Source: Actinomycetota bacterium
Lineage (GTDB): Bacteria; Actinomycetota; Geothermincolia; Geothermincolales; RBG-13-55-18
DNA length: 64,000 bases
Assembly: GCA_014360645.1 (NCBI GenBank)
Contig: JACIXD010000004.1
Coordinates: forward strand, 221,663 to 285,662
Reading direction: 5' to 3'
The position numbers and the translations under genes were made by a program. How positions within the stretch are numbered: position 1 is the stretch's first letter; each line of letters begins with the position of its first letter. Below are positions 46,412 through 55,299 of the stretch, in pieces. A model generated the notes under the pieces. The model had not been told where the DNA came from and made no database searches. It saw nothing but the letters and a program-made list of their open reading frames with translations.

Positions 46412-47803
46412 ATGAACGCACGACTGACAGCGGCGGTCGCGGCGGGGAAGGCGGCGACCTGGCTCTCCCGCCGGCTGGGGATGGGCGCGGGTTCCAATTT
46501 CCCCGGCAAGGTCATCCTGCGCCTGCACGCAGGGGCTCCGGAGGCCATGGCCGCGCACCTCCCCGGGGGGTGCGTGCTGGTCAGCGGCACCAACGGAAAG
46601 ACCACCACCTCCAACCTGCTCGCGGCCGTGCTGCGCGCCGGCGGCAGGCGGCCGGTCCACAACCGCGTGGGCGCCAATCTCATCACCGGCATCACCGCCG
46701 CCCTCGCCCAGGCCTCGGACCTGCGCGGGGTGCCGAGCGGCGACCTGGGGCTCTTCGAGGTGGATGAGGCCACCCTGCCCGCGGCGGCGGAGCGCCTGCG
46801 GCCCCGCCTGGTAATAATCACCAACCTCTTCCGGGATCAGCTCGACCGCTACGGCGAGCTGGAATCCCTCGCCCGCAAGATGGATGCCGCCCTGGCCGCC
46901 CTGGAACCCGGTGCCCGCGTCCTCCTCAACGCCGACGATCCCCTGGTGGCCTCGCTGGGAAGAGATACCAGGGCATCCATCCACTACTACGGCATCGAGG
47001 GCGCCGGGGATACGGAACCGGGCCTCCGCCACGCCGCTGATTCCAAGCACTGCAGGGGATGCGGCTCCCCGCTGGCCTTCGAGGCGCACTATTTCGGCCA
47101 CATGGGAAGGTACTCCTGCCCGGGATGCGGCCTCTCACGGCCCATGCCCGAGTTCCTCGCCTCTCGTGTGGAGCTGGCGGGGACCGCGGGCTCGCGCGTG
47201 AGCGTGGACACCCCGCGCTGGAGCGCCGAGTTCTCCCTGCCCCTGCCCGGCCTCTACAACGTCCATAACCTGCTGGCGGCGCTGGGCGGCGCGCAACTTC
47301 TCGGGCTCGACGAGGAGGCGGTGCGGAAAGGGGTGGAGGGATACAGCACCGCCTTCGGGCGCGGCGAGCGCATCCCCGTGGACGGGCGCACCCTTTTCCT
47401 GGTGCTCTCCAAGAACCCCACCGGCTTCAACGAGGTCATCCGTACCCTGCGCGGGGAGGGCGAGGGGCTGGTGATCCTGGCGGCCCTCAACGACCGCATC
47501 GCCGACGGGCGAGACGTTTCCTGGATATGGGACGTGGATTTCGAGGAGCTGGCGCCGCTGCCACGCCGCCTGGTGGCCACGGGTACGCGGGCCTGGGATA
47601 TGGCCTTGCGCATGAAATACGCGGGACTCGAAGCCGCGCGCCTGGAGGTGCGGGAAGACCTGCGCGAAGCCCTGCGCGCCGCCCTCGACGCGGCCGCAGA
47701 GGGGGAGACGGTCTACGCCCTCGCCACCTACACCGCAACCCTCGACCTGCGGCGCCTGCTGACGCGCATGGGCGCCGCCCCCGGGATCTGGAGGGAGGGA
47801 TGA
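46412..47803 (+). CDS. murT: Lipid II isoglutaminyl synthase, ligase subunit MurT
   Basis: A 463-residue Mur-ligase-like protein that with GatD amidates the D-Glu of lipid II to D-isoglutamine. The ATP loop VLVSGTNGKTTTSNLLAAVL, FEVDEATLP and TNLFRDQLDRYGEL are the central-domain motifs. A zinc ribbon (CRGCGSPL ... YSCPGCGLSRP) specific to MurT follows, and the C-terminal domain (DUF1727) has LVLSKNPTGFNEVIRTL and DRIADGRDVSWIWDVDFE. The length is normal. The ATG at 46412 has no SD but a TACAAT 6 nt upstream, suggesting leaderless translation. It overlaps gatD by 4 nt. Confidence 0.95.
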   Translation: MNARLTAAVAAGKAATWLSRRLGMGAGSNFPGKVILRLHAGAPEAMAAHLPGGCVLVSGTNGKTTTSNLLAAVLRAGGRRPVHNRVGANLITGITAALAQASDLRGVPSGDLGLFEVDEATLPAAAERLRPRLVIITNLFRDQLDRYGELESLARKMDAALAALEPGARVLLNADDPLVASLGRDTRASIHYYGIEGAGDTEPGLRHAADSKHCRGCGSPLAFEAHYFGHMGRYSCPGCGLSRPMPEFLASRVELAGTAGSRVSVDTPRWSAEFSLPLPGLYNVHNLLAALGGAQLLGLDEEAVRKGVEGYSTAFGRGERIPVDGRTLFLVLSKNPTGFNEVIRTLRGEGEGLVILAALNDRIADGRDVSWIWDVDFEELAPLPRRLVATGTRAWDMALRMKYAGLEAARLEVREDLREALRAALDAAAEGETVYALATYTATLDLRRLLTRMGAAPGIWREG

Positions 47804-48597
47804 CCGTGGCCATGCCGGTGCTCCGCATCTGCCACCTCTACCCCGAGCTCATGAACATCTACGGCGACCGCGGCAACGTCATCGCCCTGGTGGGACGATG
47901 CCTCTGGCGCGGCTGGGAGGCCAGGGTGGTCCGGCTCAGCCTGGGTGACCCCATCGACCCCTCCTTGCACGACCTCTTCTTCATCGGGGGCGGGCAGGAC
48001 CGGGAGCAGATGATGGTCTGCGAGGACCTCGCCGGGGAGAAGGGCGAAGCCCTGCGCGCGGCGGTGGAGGACGGGGCGGCGCTCCTCTCCATCTGCGGCG
48101 GCTACCAGTTGCTGGGAAGGCGTTTCCTCACCTGCACGGGAGAGGACCTTCCCGGCGTATCCCTCTTCGACGTGGAGACGGTGGGCGGGGACACGCGCTT
48201 CATCGGCAACGTGGCCGTGGAATGCGCCCTGGAGGGAGTGGGGGGGACGCTGGTGGGCTTCGAGAACCACTCCGGACGCACCCGCCTCGGCCCCGCCGCG
48301 AGGCCCCTCGGCCGGGTCCTCAGGGGCCACGGGAACAACGGCGAGGACGGGACCGAGGGTTGCGTCCACCGCCATGCCATAGGGACCTACCTCCACGGCT
48401 CCCTGCTCCCCAAGAACCCGCGCCTCGCCGACTGGCTGATACTGCAAGCCCTGCGCCGCCGCCACGAGCTCGAGGAGCTGCCGCCCCTGGACGACGCCCT
48501 CGAGGAGGCGGCTCACCGCGCCGCCCTGCGCCTGGTGCTGGGGGAGAGACCGCGCAAGGGACGTCCGCGCCTGCGGCGACTTCGCCCATCCCGCTGA
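47800..48597 (+). CDS. gatD: Lipid II isoglutaminyl synthase, glutamine amidotransferase subunit GatD
   Basis: A 265-residue class I (CobB/CobQ-like) amidotransferase that delivers ammonia from glutamine to MurT. It has the start ICHLYPELMNIYGDRGN, FIGGGQDREQ, the nucleophile Cys in LLSICGGYQLLG and the catalytic His in IGTYLHGSLLPKNP. The ATG at 47800 overlaps the murT stop (ATGA), with gagggagg just before. The C-terminal tail is basic (RKGRPRLRRLRPSR). The last codons and stop are part of a 43-bp tandem repeat. Confidence 0.95.
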   Translation: MTVAMPVLRICHLYPELMNIYGDRGNVIALVGRCLWRGWEARVVRLSLGDPIDPSLHDLFFIGGGQDREQMMVCEDLAGEKGEALRAAVEDGAALLSICGGYQLLGRRFLTCTGEDLPGVSLFDVETVGGDTRFIGNVAVECALEGVGGTLVGFENHSGRTRLGPAARPLGRVLRGHGNNGEDGTEGCVHRHAIGTYLHGSLLPKNPRLADWLILQALRRRHELEELPPLDDALEEAAHRAALRLVLGERPRKGRPRLRRLRPSR

Positions 48598-48687
48598 CGC
48601 CGGAGGCCCGCTCACGCAGAGCCCGCATCCATCCCGCTGACGCCGGAGGCCCGCTCACGCAGAGCCCGCTTCCATCCCGCTGACGCC
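48586..48687. repeat. 43-bp tandem repeat over the gatD stop codon
   Basis: Copies begin at 48586, 48629 and 48672 (the last partial, to 48687). Each starts ccatcccgctgacgcc, which is the end of gatD including its TGA, so the gene's 3' boundary has been multiplied. Confidence 0.9.
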
Positions 48688-48790
48688 AGCGTCCCTTTCC
48701 GGGGATCGCCTTCCCTTTCTCTCCCGCCGGAAGACCGCCGGGCGTGCCTGCGACGCCCGTGCGGCCGGACCCGAAAAACGCCGGGCGCCG

Positions 48791-49043
48791 CGCGAGCCCC
48801 GTCCCGGAGCCGCATCCATATGCATCCAGCACCGTGATGGAGCGGGGCATTCCTCTGGTAGAATGTCGTGGGTACGAGGGAACCCGGGGCACTCCACAAA
48901 GACGCGGGCCGCCTGTGGCGCGCGAGCCCCGTCCCGGAGCCGCATCCATATGCATCCAGCACCGTGATGGAGCGGGGCATTCCTCTGGTAGAATGTCGTG
49001 GGTACGAGGGAACCCGGGGCACTCCACAAAGACGCGGGCCGCC
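48791..49043. repeat. Tandem duplication of the promoter region upstream of the oxidoreductase gene
   Basis: 123 bp are identical at 48791-48913 and 48921-49043 (period 130). Each copy contains ctctggtagaatg, an extended -10-like TAGAAT, so the oxidoreductase gene may have two identical promoters. The 48598-49070 stretch holds no gene. Confidence 0.88.
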
Positions 49044-49070
49044 GGGATCGGCGAGGAAGGAGATGCGCCT

Positions 49071-50315
49071 ATGCGTTACCTGATCATCGGAAACGGGGGG
49101 GCCGGGGTCCGCGCCGCCCAGGTGATCCGTTCCCGGGACGCGGAGGGCGAGATCATCATCGTGGACCGCGAGACTCACCCCTGCTACTACCGCATGAGGC
49201 TTCCCGACTACATCAGCGGATGGCGAGAGAGGGACTCCGTCTTCTTCGTGGACGAATCGTTCTACAGCCAGAACCGCATCGAGTTCCGGCGCGGGGAAAG
49301 GGTGACGGGAGTGGATACGCGCAGCCGCCTGGTGAGGCTCGAGGGAGGGGAGGAGCTGCGCTATGAACGGCTGCTCATCGCCGCGGGCGCCCGGCCGCGC
49401 GAGCTGGCCTGCCCCGGCGCCACGCTGGACGGCGTGGTCTACCTGCGCACCCTGGACCAAGCGGACGAGATCATACGGCGGGGAAAGGAGGCTGAGGCCG
49501 CGGTGGCCCTCGGAGGGGGTCTGCTGGGGGTGGAGATGGCCCGGGCCTTCAGGGAGATGGGCCTCGCCACCTCGTACCTCATCCGCGAGGACCGTTTCTG
49601 GCCCCAGATGCTCGACGTCCAAGGCTCCTCGCTGGTGGAGAAGAGACTGGAAGAAAAAGGCATCGAGCTCCGCAAGGGTGAGGGCATCGAGACAATAGAG
49701 GAAAAGGACGGACGGGTAGCAGCGGTGCGGACGACCTCGGGCGAGGTGCTGCCCGCGGACATGGTGGGCGTGGCCATCGGGGTGGTGTCCAACCTGGAGT
49801 TCCTGGAGGGGAGCGGGCTGGAGACGGACCGAGGCGTCCTGGTGGACGCGGGCTTGCGCGCCTCCCTCCCCGACGTCTACGCGGCGGGAGACATCGCCCA
49901 GGCGCTGGACGTCGGCAGCGGCGAGCACCGCCTGGTCACCTCGTGGCTCAACGCCCAGCGGCAGGGAGAGACGGCGGGCATCAACATGAGCGGGGGCGAG
50001 GCCTCCCTGGAGGCGGTCATCCCCTACAACGTCATCGTCATCTACGGCCTACCCGTGGCCTGCATCGGGCTCGACCTGCCGCCGCAGGAAGAAGGCTACG
50101 AGACGCTGACCGGCGATTACCCCCGCGACGGCAGGTACCGCAAGCTGGTGTTGCGCGAGGGCGTCCTGGTGGGCGCGACCTTCATCGGCGAAGTGAGAGA
50201 GGCGCAGGCCGCGGAGGCGCTCATCAGGTCGCGGGCCGACATCTCCGCGTGGCGCGACCGCCTCTTCGAGCCGGGCTTCGACCTGCGTCGCCTGCTGGAG
50301 GAATTGAAGGGCTGA
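49071..50315 (+). CDS. NAD(P)/FAD-dependent oxidoreductase
   Basis: A 414-residue two-dinucleotide-binding flavoprotein of the rubredoxin-reductase / NADH-oxidase / NirB-N-terminal group. The FAD loop is YLIIGNGGAGVRAAQVI, the NAD(P) loop is AAVALGGGLLGVEMARAF, LLIAAGARPREL joins the domains, and the second FAD motif is LPDVYAAGDIAQA. A C-terminal reductase-associated domain follows. No redox-active CxxC is seen, so it passes electrons to a separate carrier; the ferredoxin 0.5 kb downstream is a candidate (inference). SD AAGGAG is 8 nt before the ATG. Confidence 0.9.
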   Translation: MRYLIIGNGGAGVRAAQVIRSRDAEGEIIIVDRETHPCYYRMRLPDYISGWRERDSVFFVDESFYSQNRIEFRRGERVTGVDTRSRLVRLEGGEELRYERLLIAAGARPRELACPGATLDGVVYLRTLDQADEIIRRGKEAEAAVALGGGLLGVEMARAFREMGLATSYLIREDRFWPQMLDVQGSSLVEKRLEEKGIELRKGEGIETIEEKDGRVAAVRTTSGEVLPADMVGVAIGVVSNLEFLEGSGLETDRGVLVDAGLRASLPDVYAAGDIAQALDVGSGEHRLVTSWLNAQRQGETAGINMSGGEASLEAVIPYNVIVIYGLPVACIGLDLPPQEEGYETLTGDYPRDGRYRKLVLREGVLVGATFIGEVREAQAAEALIRSRADISAWRDRLFEPGFDLRRLLEELKG

Positions 50316-50828
50316 GCGCGGGGTCGTCGCCCTCACCTGCTGCACTTGCTCATAACCGTGTCCGGCGAGGTGGAGGGATTGAAGGGCAGATCGCGGGCCA
50401 CGGACACGCTTTTTCGCCCGCAAAGAACCCCGCTTCCTTCCCAGGGCGACGGCGCCGTGCGTCTTTTTCCCTCCGGAGATACCGGGCACCGCTCTCCTCT
50501 CTCTTCCCATCCCGCCCCGTCCTCGTCTTTCCGCCTTCCTCCGCCTACCCTCTCTTTTCCCCGCAGTATCGCCGGGGGGCCGCGAAAAGGCGCCTCGCTT
50601 TGCCGCCAGCACTAACCCCCTCGCCGCCCCCCCGGAAGTACGTCCATCCCTCGCCATCACCCTCACCGCAACCCCCCGGAACGGGCTGGAAACGGCCTCG
50701 GGCACTGCGCGCCGACCCGCATGCCGACCCGCGCGGTTCCCCATTGCCTGGACTTGATCTCTGTGTTATAGATAGTTGGGGATTCCGGTAGCCCCCGAGG
50801 AGCAAGCCTTAGAAAAGGAGGATTCCGA
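50316..50828. other. Gene-free stretch
   Basis: 513 bp of pyrimidine-rich spacer (many cct/ctc runs around 50460-50570) with no gene I can support. Its right end has AAAGGAGG, the SD of the ferredoxin gene. Confidence 0.5.
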
Positions 50829-51026
50829 ATGGGAGAGCCAAGCGACAAGAGGCCCGTTTTCGACGCGGACGAGTGCACCGGCTGTGGGCTGTGTGTTGAC
50901 GAATGCCCCAACGACTGCATCGACCTCAACGACGACGACGTGGCCTTCCTCGCCAGGCCCGAGGATTGCGACGGTTGCGGCACCTGCGCGGAGGAGTGCC
51001 CTTCCGAAGCCATCTCCATGGAGTGA
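50829..51026 (+). CDS. 2[4Fe-4S] ferredoxin
   Basis: A 65-residue, acidic electron carrier. Two cluster motifs are complete: [12 protein letters not shown] (about residues 16-27) and [12 protein letters not shown] (about 47-58). Each supplies three Cys to one cluster and one to the other. SD AAAGGAGG is 9 nt before the ATG. A terminator follows at once, so it forms its own transcript. The partner may be the flavoprotein upstream. Confidence 0.95.
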   Translation: MGEPSDKRPVFDADECTGCGLCVDECPNDCIDLNDDDVAFLARPEDCDGCGTCAEECPSEAISME

Positions 51027-51044
51027 TCCGGGGAGAAAACAGGC

Positions 51045-51068
51045 AGGGGAGCCCGGGCTCCCCTTTTT
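51045..51068 (+). terminator. Rho-independent terminator of the ferredoxin gene
   Basis: A perfect palindrome, aggggagcccgggctcccct, at 51045-51064 (effective stem about 8 bp), followed by a run of five T (51064-51068). Confidence 0.88.
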
Positions 51069-51087
51069 AAGTTCCGGGGGGTGGATC

Positions 51088-51807
51088 ATGGGCGGCGAAA
51101 AGGGCGACGCTTCGCGGGTTAACATTTTCTGGAAGATTCCCATGTTCGAGTTCCTGGAGGCGGAGGAGCTAGACCGCCTATACTCCCTCTGCACCACCGA
51201 GCGCTTCGCCAAGGGGGAGTATATCTTCCTGGAATGCGACCAGCCCCGCAACCTCTACGTGGTGGTCAAGGGCGAGGTCAAGCTGCTCAAACAGACCGAT
51301 GACGGCCGCGAGACCATCGTGGAGATGGCCTACCCCGGGGAGATCTTCGGCGAGGAGGCGGTCTTCGACGGCCAACCCTACCCCATGACCGCGCAGGCCC
51401 TCGACGATGTGGAGCTCCTCTCCATATCGCGCGGCGATTTCTTCTCCTTCCTTCGCGACAACCCGGACCTCGCCCTGGAGATCATCACCGAGCTGGGCGC
51501 CAGGCTCCGCGAGGCACAGAACACCATCCGCGCCCTGGCCATGGAGCGGGTGGAATGGCGCATCGCGCGCGTCCTCCTCATGCTCTCGCGCAAGGCGGGC
51601 GTCAAGGAGGCGGACGGCGTGAGCATCGACCTCCCCCTCACGCGGCAGGACATCGCGGACATGGCCGCCACCACGGTTGAGACCACCATCCGCGTCCTCT
51701 CCAATTTCAAGAAGATGGGGTTGGTGGACACGGAGAAGGGCAAGATCATCCTCCGCGACCGCAAGCACCTGGAGGAGATGGTCAGCGAGGGCTGCCGGCA
51801 GCCGTGA
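51088..51807 (+). CDS. Crp/Fnr-family transcriptional regulator
   Basis: A 239-residue regulator. Residues 15-130 are a cyclic-nucleotide-binding-type beta barrel (FAKGEYIFLECDQPRNLYVV, GEIFGEEAVFDGQPYPMTAQ), followed by a long dimerisation helix and a winged-helix domain with LPLTRQDIADMAATTVETTI and RVLSNFKKMGLV. The Arg-Ser pair that binds cAMP in Crp (RxS after GE) is not present: the segment reads DGQPYPMTAQAL. Four Fnr-type cluster Cys are also absent. The effector is therefore unknown. The ATG at 51088 is 5-6 nt after GGGGGG. Confidence 0.92.
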   Translation: MGGEKGDASRVNIFWKIPMFEFLEAEELDRLYSLCTTERFAKGEYIFLECDQPRNLYVVVKGEVKLLKQTDDGRETIVEMAYPGEIFGEEAVFDGQPYPMTAQALDDVELLSISRGDFFSFLRDNPDLALEIITELGARLREAQNTIRALAMERVEWRIARVLLMLSRKAGVKEADGVSIDLPLTRQDIADMAATTVETTIRVLSNFKKMGLVDTEKGKIILRDRKHLEEMVSEGCRQP

Positions 51808-51941
51808 GCAGCCGGCCCGCGCACCGCCCAAACCTTCTTACTGACGGAGGTCATGGCACCCTGGAGGGAAAGCGCTAGGATGTTGACCTGAGCGTCGGCT
51901 CGTACTCTACCGGACGCAGTCTCGAAGAGGAGGACCAGGAT

Positions 51942-52196
51942 ATGCCCGAGGTGAAGCTGTATTCCACCCCCACCTGCCCCTATTGCCGCATGGCCAAGGA
52001 TTACCTCGAGAAGGAGGGTGTGGACTTCTCGGTCATCGACGTCTCGGAGGACGTCAAGGCCGCACAGGAGATGGTGGACAAGAGCGGCCAGCTGGGAGTG
52101 CCGGTCATGGAGGTCGGAAACACCATCATCGTGGGCTTCGACCGCGAGACCTACCGCAAGGCCCTGGCCGACGCGGGGGCGCTGCCCCCGTCCTGA
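51942..52196 (+). CDS. Glutaredoxin-like protein
   Basis: An 84-residue thioredoxin-fold reductant with the redox motif TPTCPYCRMAKDYL, the cis-Pro in LGVPVMEVG and the GFDRETYRKAL end typical of YruB/NrdH-like small glutaredoxins. The motif CPYC is of the classic dithiol type. SD GAGGAGG is about 9 nt before the ATG. It is 44 nt upstream of a MetE-like gene, probably in one transcript. Confidence 0.92.
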   Translation: MPEVKLYSTPTCPYCRMAKDYLEKEGVDFSVIDVSEDVKAAQEMVDKSGQLGVPVMEVGNTIIVGFDRETYRKALADAGALPPS

Positions 52197-52240
52197 GCGG
52201 GGCCGTGGAGCCCGGAAGAGACGGCGCCGGGGATCGCGGG

Positions 52241-53272
52241 ATGATCGCGCCGCCCGGAGACCACCGCCTGGAACTCCCGTCTCCCCTGCTCACCACGGCC
52301 ATGGGCATCCTGCCCCACCGCGATGCGGAGCGCGCCCTGGATCTCGCCTTTTCCCTCGATATCCCCTTCTGGCCCCAACTCCCCAACCTCTCCTACTCCG
52401 AGGACACCTACGTGCAGACGGTGCGGGGGATGCCGGGAGTGAAGGTGGACCACGAGGGTCTGAAGATCGATTTCTACGAGGAGCGTTTCTACGCCGAGCT
52501 GGAGGACTATCTCTCCCTCCCGCCCGGCGACGATTACTTCGCGGTGTCGCCGGAAGAATCCGCCACCTACGCGGGTTTTCTGGAACGCGCCTCGGCGAGC
52601 TACCCCGCACTGCGGGGACAGTTCATGGGCCCCATCTCCCTGTGCCTCATGGTCAAGGACCTGGAAAGGAAACCCATAATCTACCGCGACGACGCACGCG
52701 AGGTGGCCATCCGCCACGTCGCCGCCAGGGTAAACCGGCACCTGGCCGACCTGCGCGCCCTCTGCCCGCATGCCTTCGTATGGGTGGACGAGCCGGGGCT
52801 GGAATTCCTCTTCACCGGCATCACCGGCTACACCTCGGAGAGCGCCCGCGCCGACCTGGAGCTCTTCCTGTCCCTGCTGGAGGGCCCACGCGGCGTGCAC
52901 CTATGCGGCAACCCCGACTGGGACTTCCTCCTGCAGTCGGAGGTGGACCTCATATCCCTGGACGCCTACAACAACCGCGACATCCTGGCGGGATACCGCT
53001 CCGGCATCGCGCGCCTCCTGGGACGCGGGGGAGCCGTGGCCTGGGGCGCCGTCCCCACCCACACCCACCTACTGGAGGCGGAGAATCCCCGCAGCCTGGC
53101 GGAGCGCCTGCGCGGCCTGTGGGATAAGCTGGAAGAAGAGGGGCTGGAAAGGGCATCCATCGCTTCCCGCTCCCTGCTCACCCCCGCCACCTGCTGCCTG
53201 GTCAACCCCGACCTCACCTTCACGGTAGAGAGGGCCTTCTCCCTCCTCCCCGCGCTCCGCGAACATTTGTAA
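52241..53272 (+). CDS. MetE/UROD-like TIM-barrel protein
   Basis: A 343-residue protein with the fold of the C-terminal half of cobalamin-independent methionine synthase. It starts LPSPLLTTAMGILPHRDAER, has FVWVDEPGLEF, and keeps possible zinc ligands: HxC in GVHLCGNPDW and a Cys in TPATCCLVNP. Similar stand-alone proteins may transfer methyl groups to thiols, but this substrate is unknown. The ATG at 52241 lacks a strong SD; a GTG at 52205 in frame is an alternative. It follows the glutaredoxin gene closely. A 329-bp repeat element begins 2 nt after its stop. Confidence 0.72.
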   Translation: MIAPPGDHRLELPSPLLTTAMGILPHRDAERALDLAFSLDIPFWPQLPNLSYSEDTYVQTVRGMPGVKVDHEGLKIDFYEERFYAELEDYLSLPPGDDYFAVSPEESATYAGFLERASASYPALRGQFMGPISLCLMVKDLERKPIIYRDDAREVAIRHVAARVNRHLADLRALCPHAFVWVDEPGLEFLFTGITGYTSESARADLELFLSLLEGPRGVHLCGNPDWDFLLQSEVDLISLDAYNNRDILAGYRSGIARLLGRGGAVAWGAVPTHTHLLEAENPRSLAERLRGLWDKLEEEGLERASIASRSLLTPATCCLVNPDLTFTVERAFSLLPALREHL

Positions 53273-53274
53273 GA

Positions 53275-53603
53275 ATGGGGTCAGGTCTTCGATCTTCGAT
53301 GGACGGCCGTACGCGAAGCACCAAGAATCTAAGAGCGGGGTTAAACATCTAGCGATAAGTCCATTAGCTCAGGAAGGGATGACGCCGGCATGATATGAGG
53401 TTGCGCCATAGGCTTAAAACACCCTCATTTAGCGTGTTCCCGAGCAGATGTCATAATCGTTAAGATTTATGAACGGGATCAGATCTATAGCAGCGTCATA
53501 GGCATCCATTTTTATCGGGCAAGCGGATCGTTGGATCTCGCTGGCCGGATCAATGACCTCTCTCGATGTCTTAGGAATGTCCCATGTCCGGGGCTGACCC
53601 CAT
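53275..53603. mobile_element. 329-bp element with inverted atggggtcag ends
   Basis: The left end 53275-53284 (atggggtcag) is the exact inverse of the right end 53594-53603. The inside is markedly less GC-rich than the flanks. It contains the 105-bp repeat (53358-53462) and, on the minus strand, a frame with KMDAYDAAIDLIPFINLNDY ending NDYDICSGTR at 53429. The right 27 bp also occur at 9512-9538. It looks like a decayed insertion sequence or REP-type element inserted right after the MetE-like stop codon. The parent family is not identified. Confidence 0.6.
53358..53462. repeat. 105-bp structured repeat, copy 1
   Basis: About 85 percent identical to 56788-56892. Its arms (gctcaggaa and ttcccgagc) and the inner pair (atgacgc, gcgccat) each carry a mismatch, unlike copy 2. 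On the minus strand its start is the coding end NDYDICSG of a short frame. Confidence 0.85.
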
Positions 53604-53658
53604 GTCTTTTTCGTATGGGGTAGAATCAAGCTCGGGAGGGGTCGGAAAGGAGGAGGCG

Positions 53659-55299
53659 ATGATAAGCGACGAGGCTTACCGCGACCTGCAGGCCGCGGTG
53701 GGGGATGAGAACGCTTCGCGAGAGCCGGCGGTGCTCGACTCCTACGCCTGGCAGCCCTTCCTCAACGAGGACCCCGCCCTGTGGACGGCGCGCCCCGAGG
53801 CGGTGGTGCTGCCCGCCTCCACGGAGGAGGTACAGGCGGTGGTCAGGGCCTGCAACCGCCACGGGCTCAAGTTCAAGGCCCTGTGTACGGGATGGGGCGT
53901 GCACGCCGGCCCCACCTCCGAGGGCGTGGTACAGGTGGACCTGCGACGCATGGATAGCATCCTGGAGATAGACGAGAAGAACATGTACGCGGTGGTGGAG
54001 CCCTACGTGAGCGGGGCCCAGCTCCAGGCGGAGGCCATGAAGCGCGGGCTCAACACCCACCTCATCGGGGCCGGGCCGGTATGCTCCCCCCTGGCCAGCG
54101 CCACCTCCATGCACGGGGTGGGGCACGACGGCATCTACATGAGCTACAGTCCCCGCAACGTGCTGGGGGTGGAGTGGGTGCTTCCCGACGGAGAGCTGCT
54201 GCGGTTGGGCGCGCCGGACTCCGGACTGGGATGGTTCACGGGCGACGGCCCCGGGCCGTCCCTGCGGGGGATCATGCGCGGCGCCTCGGGGGCTTTCGGA
54301 GGACTGGGTATATTTACTAAGTGCGCGCTGAAGCTCTTCAACTGGCCGGGGCCGCCGGTCCTCGATGCGGAGGGGACGGTCTTCGACTCCGTGGTTGAAC
54401 GGCCGGAGAACATGCGCTTCTACGGCTGCGTCTTCCACCGGGCGGCGGATTTTGCCGACGCGGTCTATGAGCTGGGGGAGGCGGAGATCGGGTACCTCTG
54501 CCTGCGCATCACCTTGGGGTCCTTTCCCATGGCCATGGCCCCCAAGCTCTACCGCAAGCTGATGCGCGCCCCCAACCTCAGGAGCATCATCTACGACGCG
54601 CTCAGGTACCCCCTCACGGTGCTGCTGGCGGGGGATTCCGAAGATGAACTCCTCTACCAGGAGGCGGTGCTCATGAAGATAGTGAAGGGCCATGACGGCA
54701 TCGTCCTGGACATGCAGCTCTCTCCTGTGGCGCCCATGCTGCCCCTGAACCTCATCCGCGCCAGCCTCATCCCCGCCGCCTTCCGCCTGGGAGGGACCTT
54801 CTGCACCAACCTGGACGAGAACGACGCCCTGGACTCCCAGATGGACTGGGCGGACGCCGTCGCGGAGGTGAAGAGGCCCTGGATCGAGAGCGGGGCCATA
54901 CTGGACGACGGAGGCGAGAACCCCTACTTCGTGCCCTACGAGAACAACACCTGGGCCCACTGCGAGGTGGTGCACATGTACAGCGTGCACGAGGAGAAGA
55001 GCCTGCGCGCCCTCAAGCCCATCTCCTTTCTGTCCACACTGGAGGCCATCGAGCGCTGCATGACCCCCCTCTCGGTGCTCAACCCCGAGGTGAGAAAGGC
55101 CCTCAGTCCCCTGGCGGGCCACTTCAACCGCTGGCAGAAGAGCATCTCCGCCGCCTTCGACCCCGGGCAGGCCGCGGACGCCGGCCTCTTCACCGCGGAG
55201 CGGGACTTCGACACCAGCGGCGTCAGCCCGGAGAAGGTGCGGCGCTTCGAGGAACTCCGCGAGCGCCTGCGCTGGACCGAGGACGGCCCGCCGGCCTGA
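53659..55299 (+). CDS. FAD-linked oxidase (FAD_binding_4, VAO/GlcD type)
   Basis: A 546-residue flavoprotein. The PCMH-type FAD domain (about residues 40-225) has VVLPASTEEVQAVVRACNRH, LKFKALCTGWGVHAGPTSE (pyrophosphate loop), VVQVDLRRMDSILEID and GASGAFGGLGIFTKCALKL. The C-terminal part is a substrate domain. Relatives oxidise hydroxy acids or phenols such as glycolate, lactate or 4-cresol; the substrate cannot be told. The ATG at 53659 is 5-8 nt after AAAGGAGGAGG. It stands alone after the 329-bp element. A tagaatc in the element flank (53620-53626) may be its -10. Confidence 0.88.
   Translation: MISDEAYRDLQAAVGDENASREPAVLDSYAWQPFLNEDPALWTARPEAVVLPASTEEVQAVVRACNRHGLKFKALCTGWGVHAGPTSEGVVQVDLRRMDSILEIDEKNMYAVVEPYVSGAQLQAEAMKRGLNTHLIGAGPVCSPLASATSMHGVGHDGIYMSYSPRNVLGVEWVLPDGELLRLGAPDSGLGWFTGDGPGPSLRGIMRGASGAFGGLGIFTKCALKLFNWPGPPVLDAEGTVFDSVVERPENMRFYGCVFHRAADFADAVYELGEAEIGYLCLRITLGSFPMAMAPKLYRKLMRAPNLRSIIYDALRYPLTVLLAGDSEDELLYQEAVLMKIVKGHDGIVLDMQLSPVAPMLPLNLIRASLIPAAFRLGGTFCTNLDENDALDSQMDWADAVAEVKRPWIESGAILDDGGENPYFVPYENNTWAHCEVVHMYSVHEEKSLRALKPISFLSTLEAIERCMTPLSVLNPEVRKALSPLAGHFNRWQKSISAAFDPGQAADAGLFTAERDFDTSGVSPEKVRRFEELRERLRWTEDGPPA

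Noticed and set aside
51890..51915. TTGACC promoter upstream of glutaredoxin
   Set aside because: No acceptable -10 at 16-18 bp; too weak to list.
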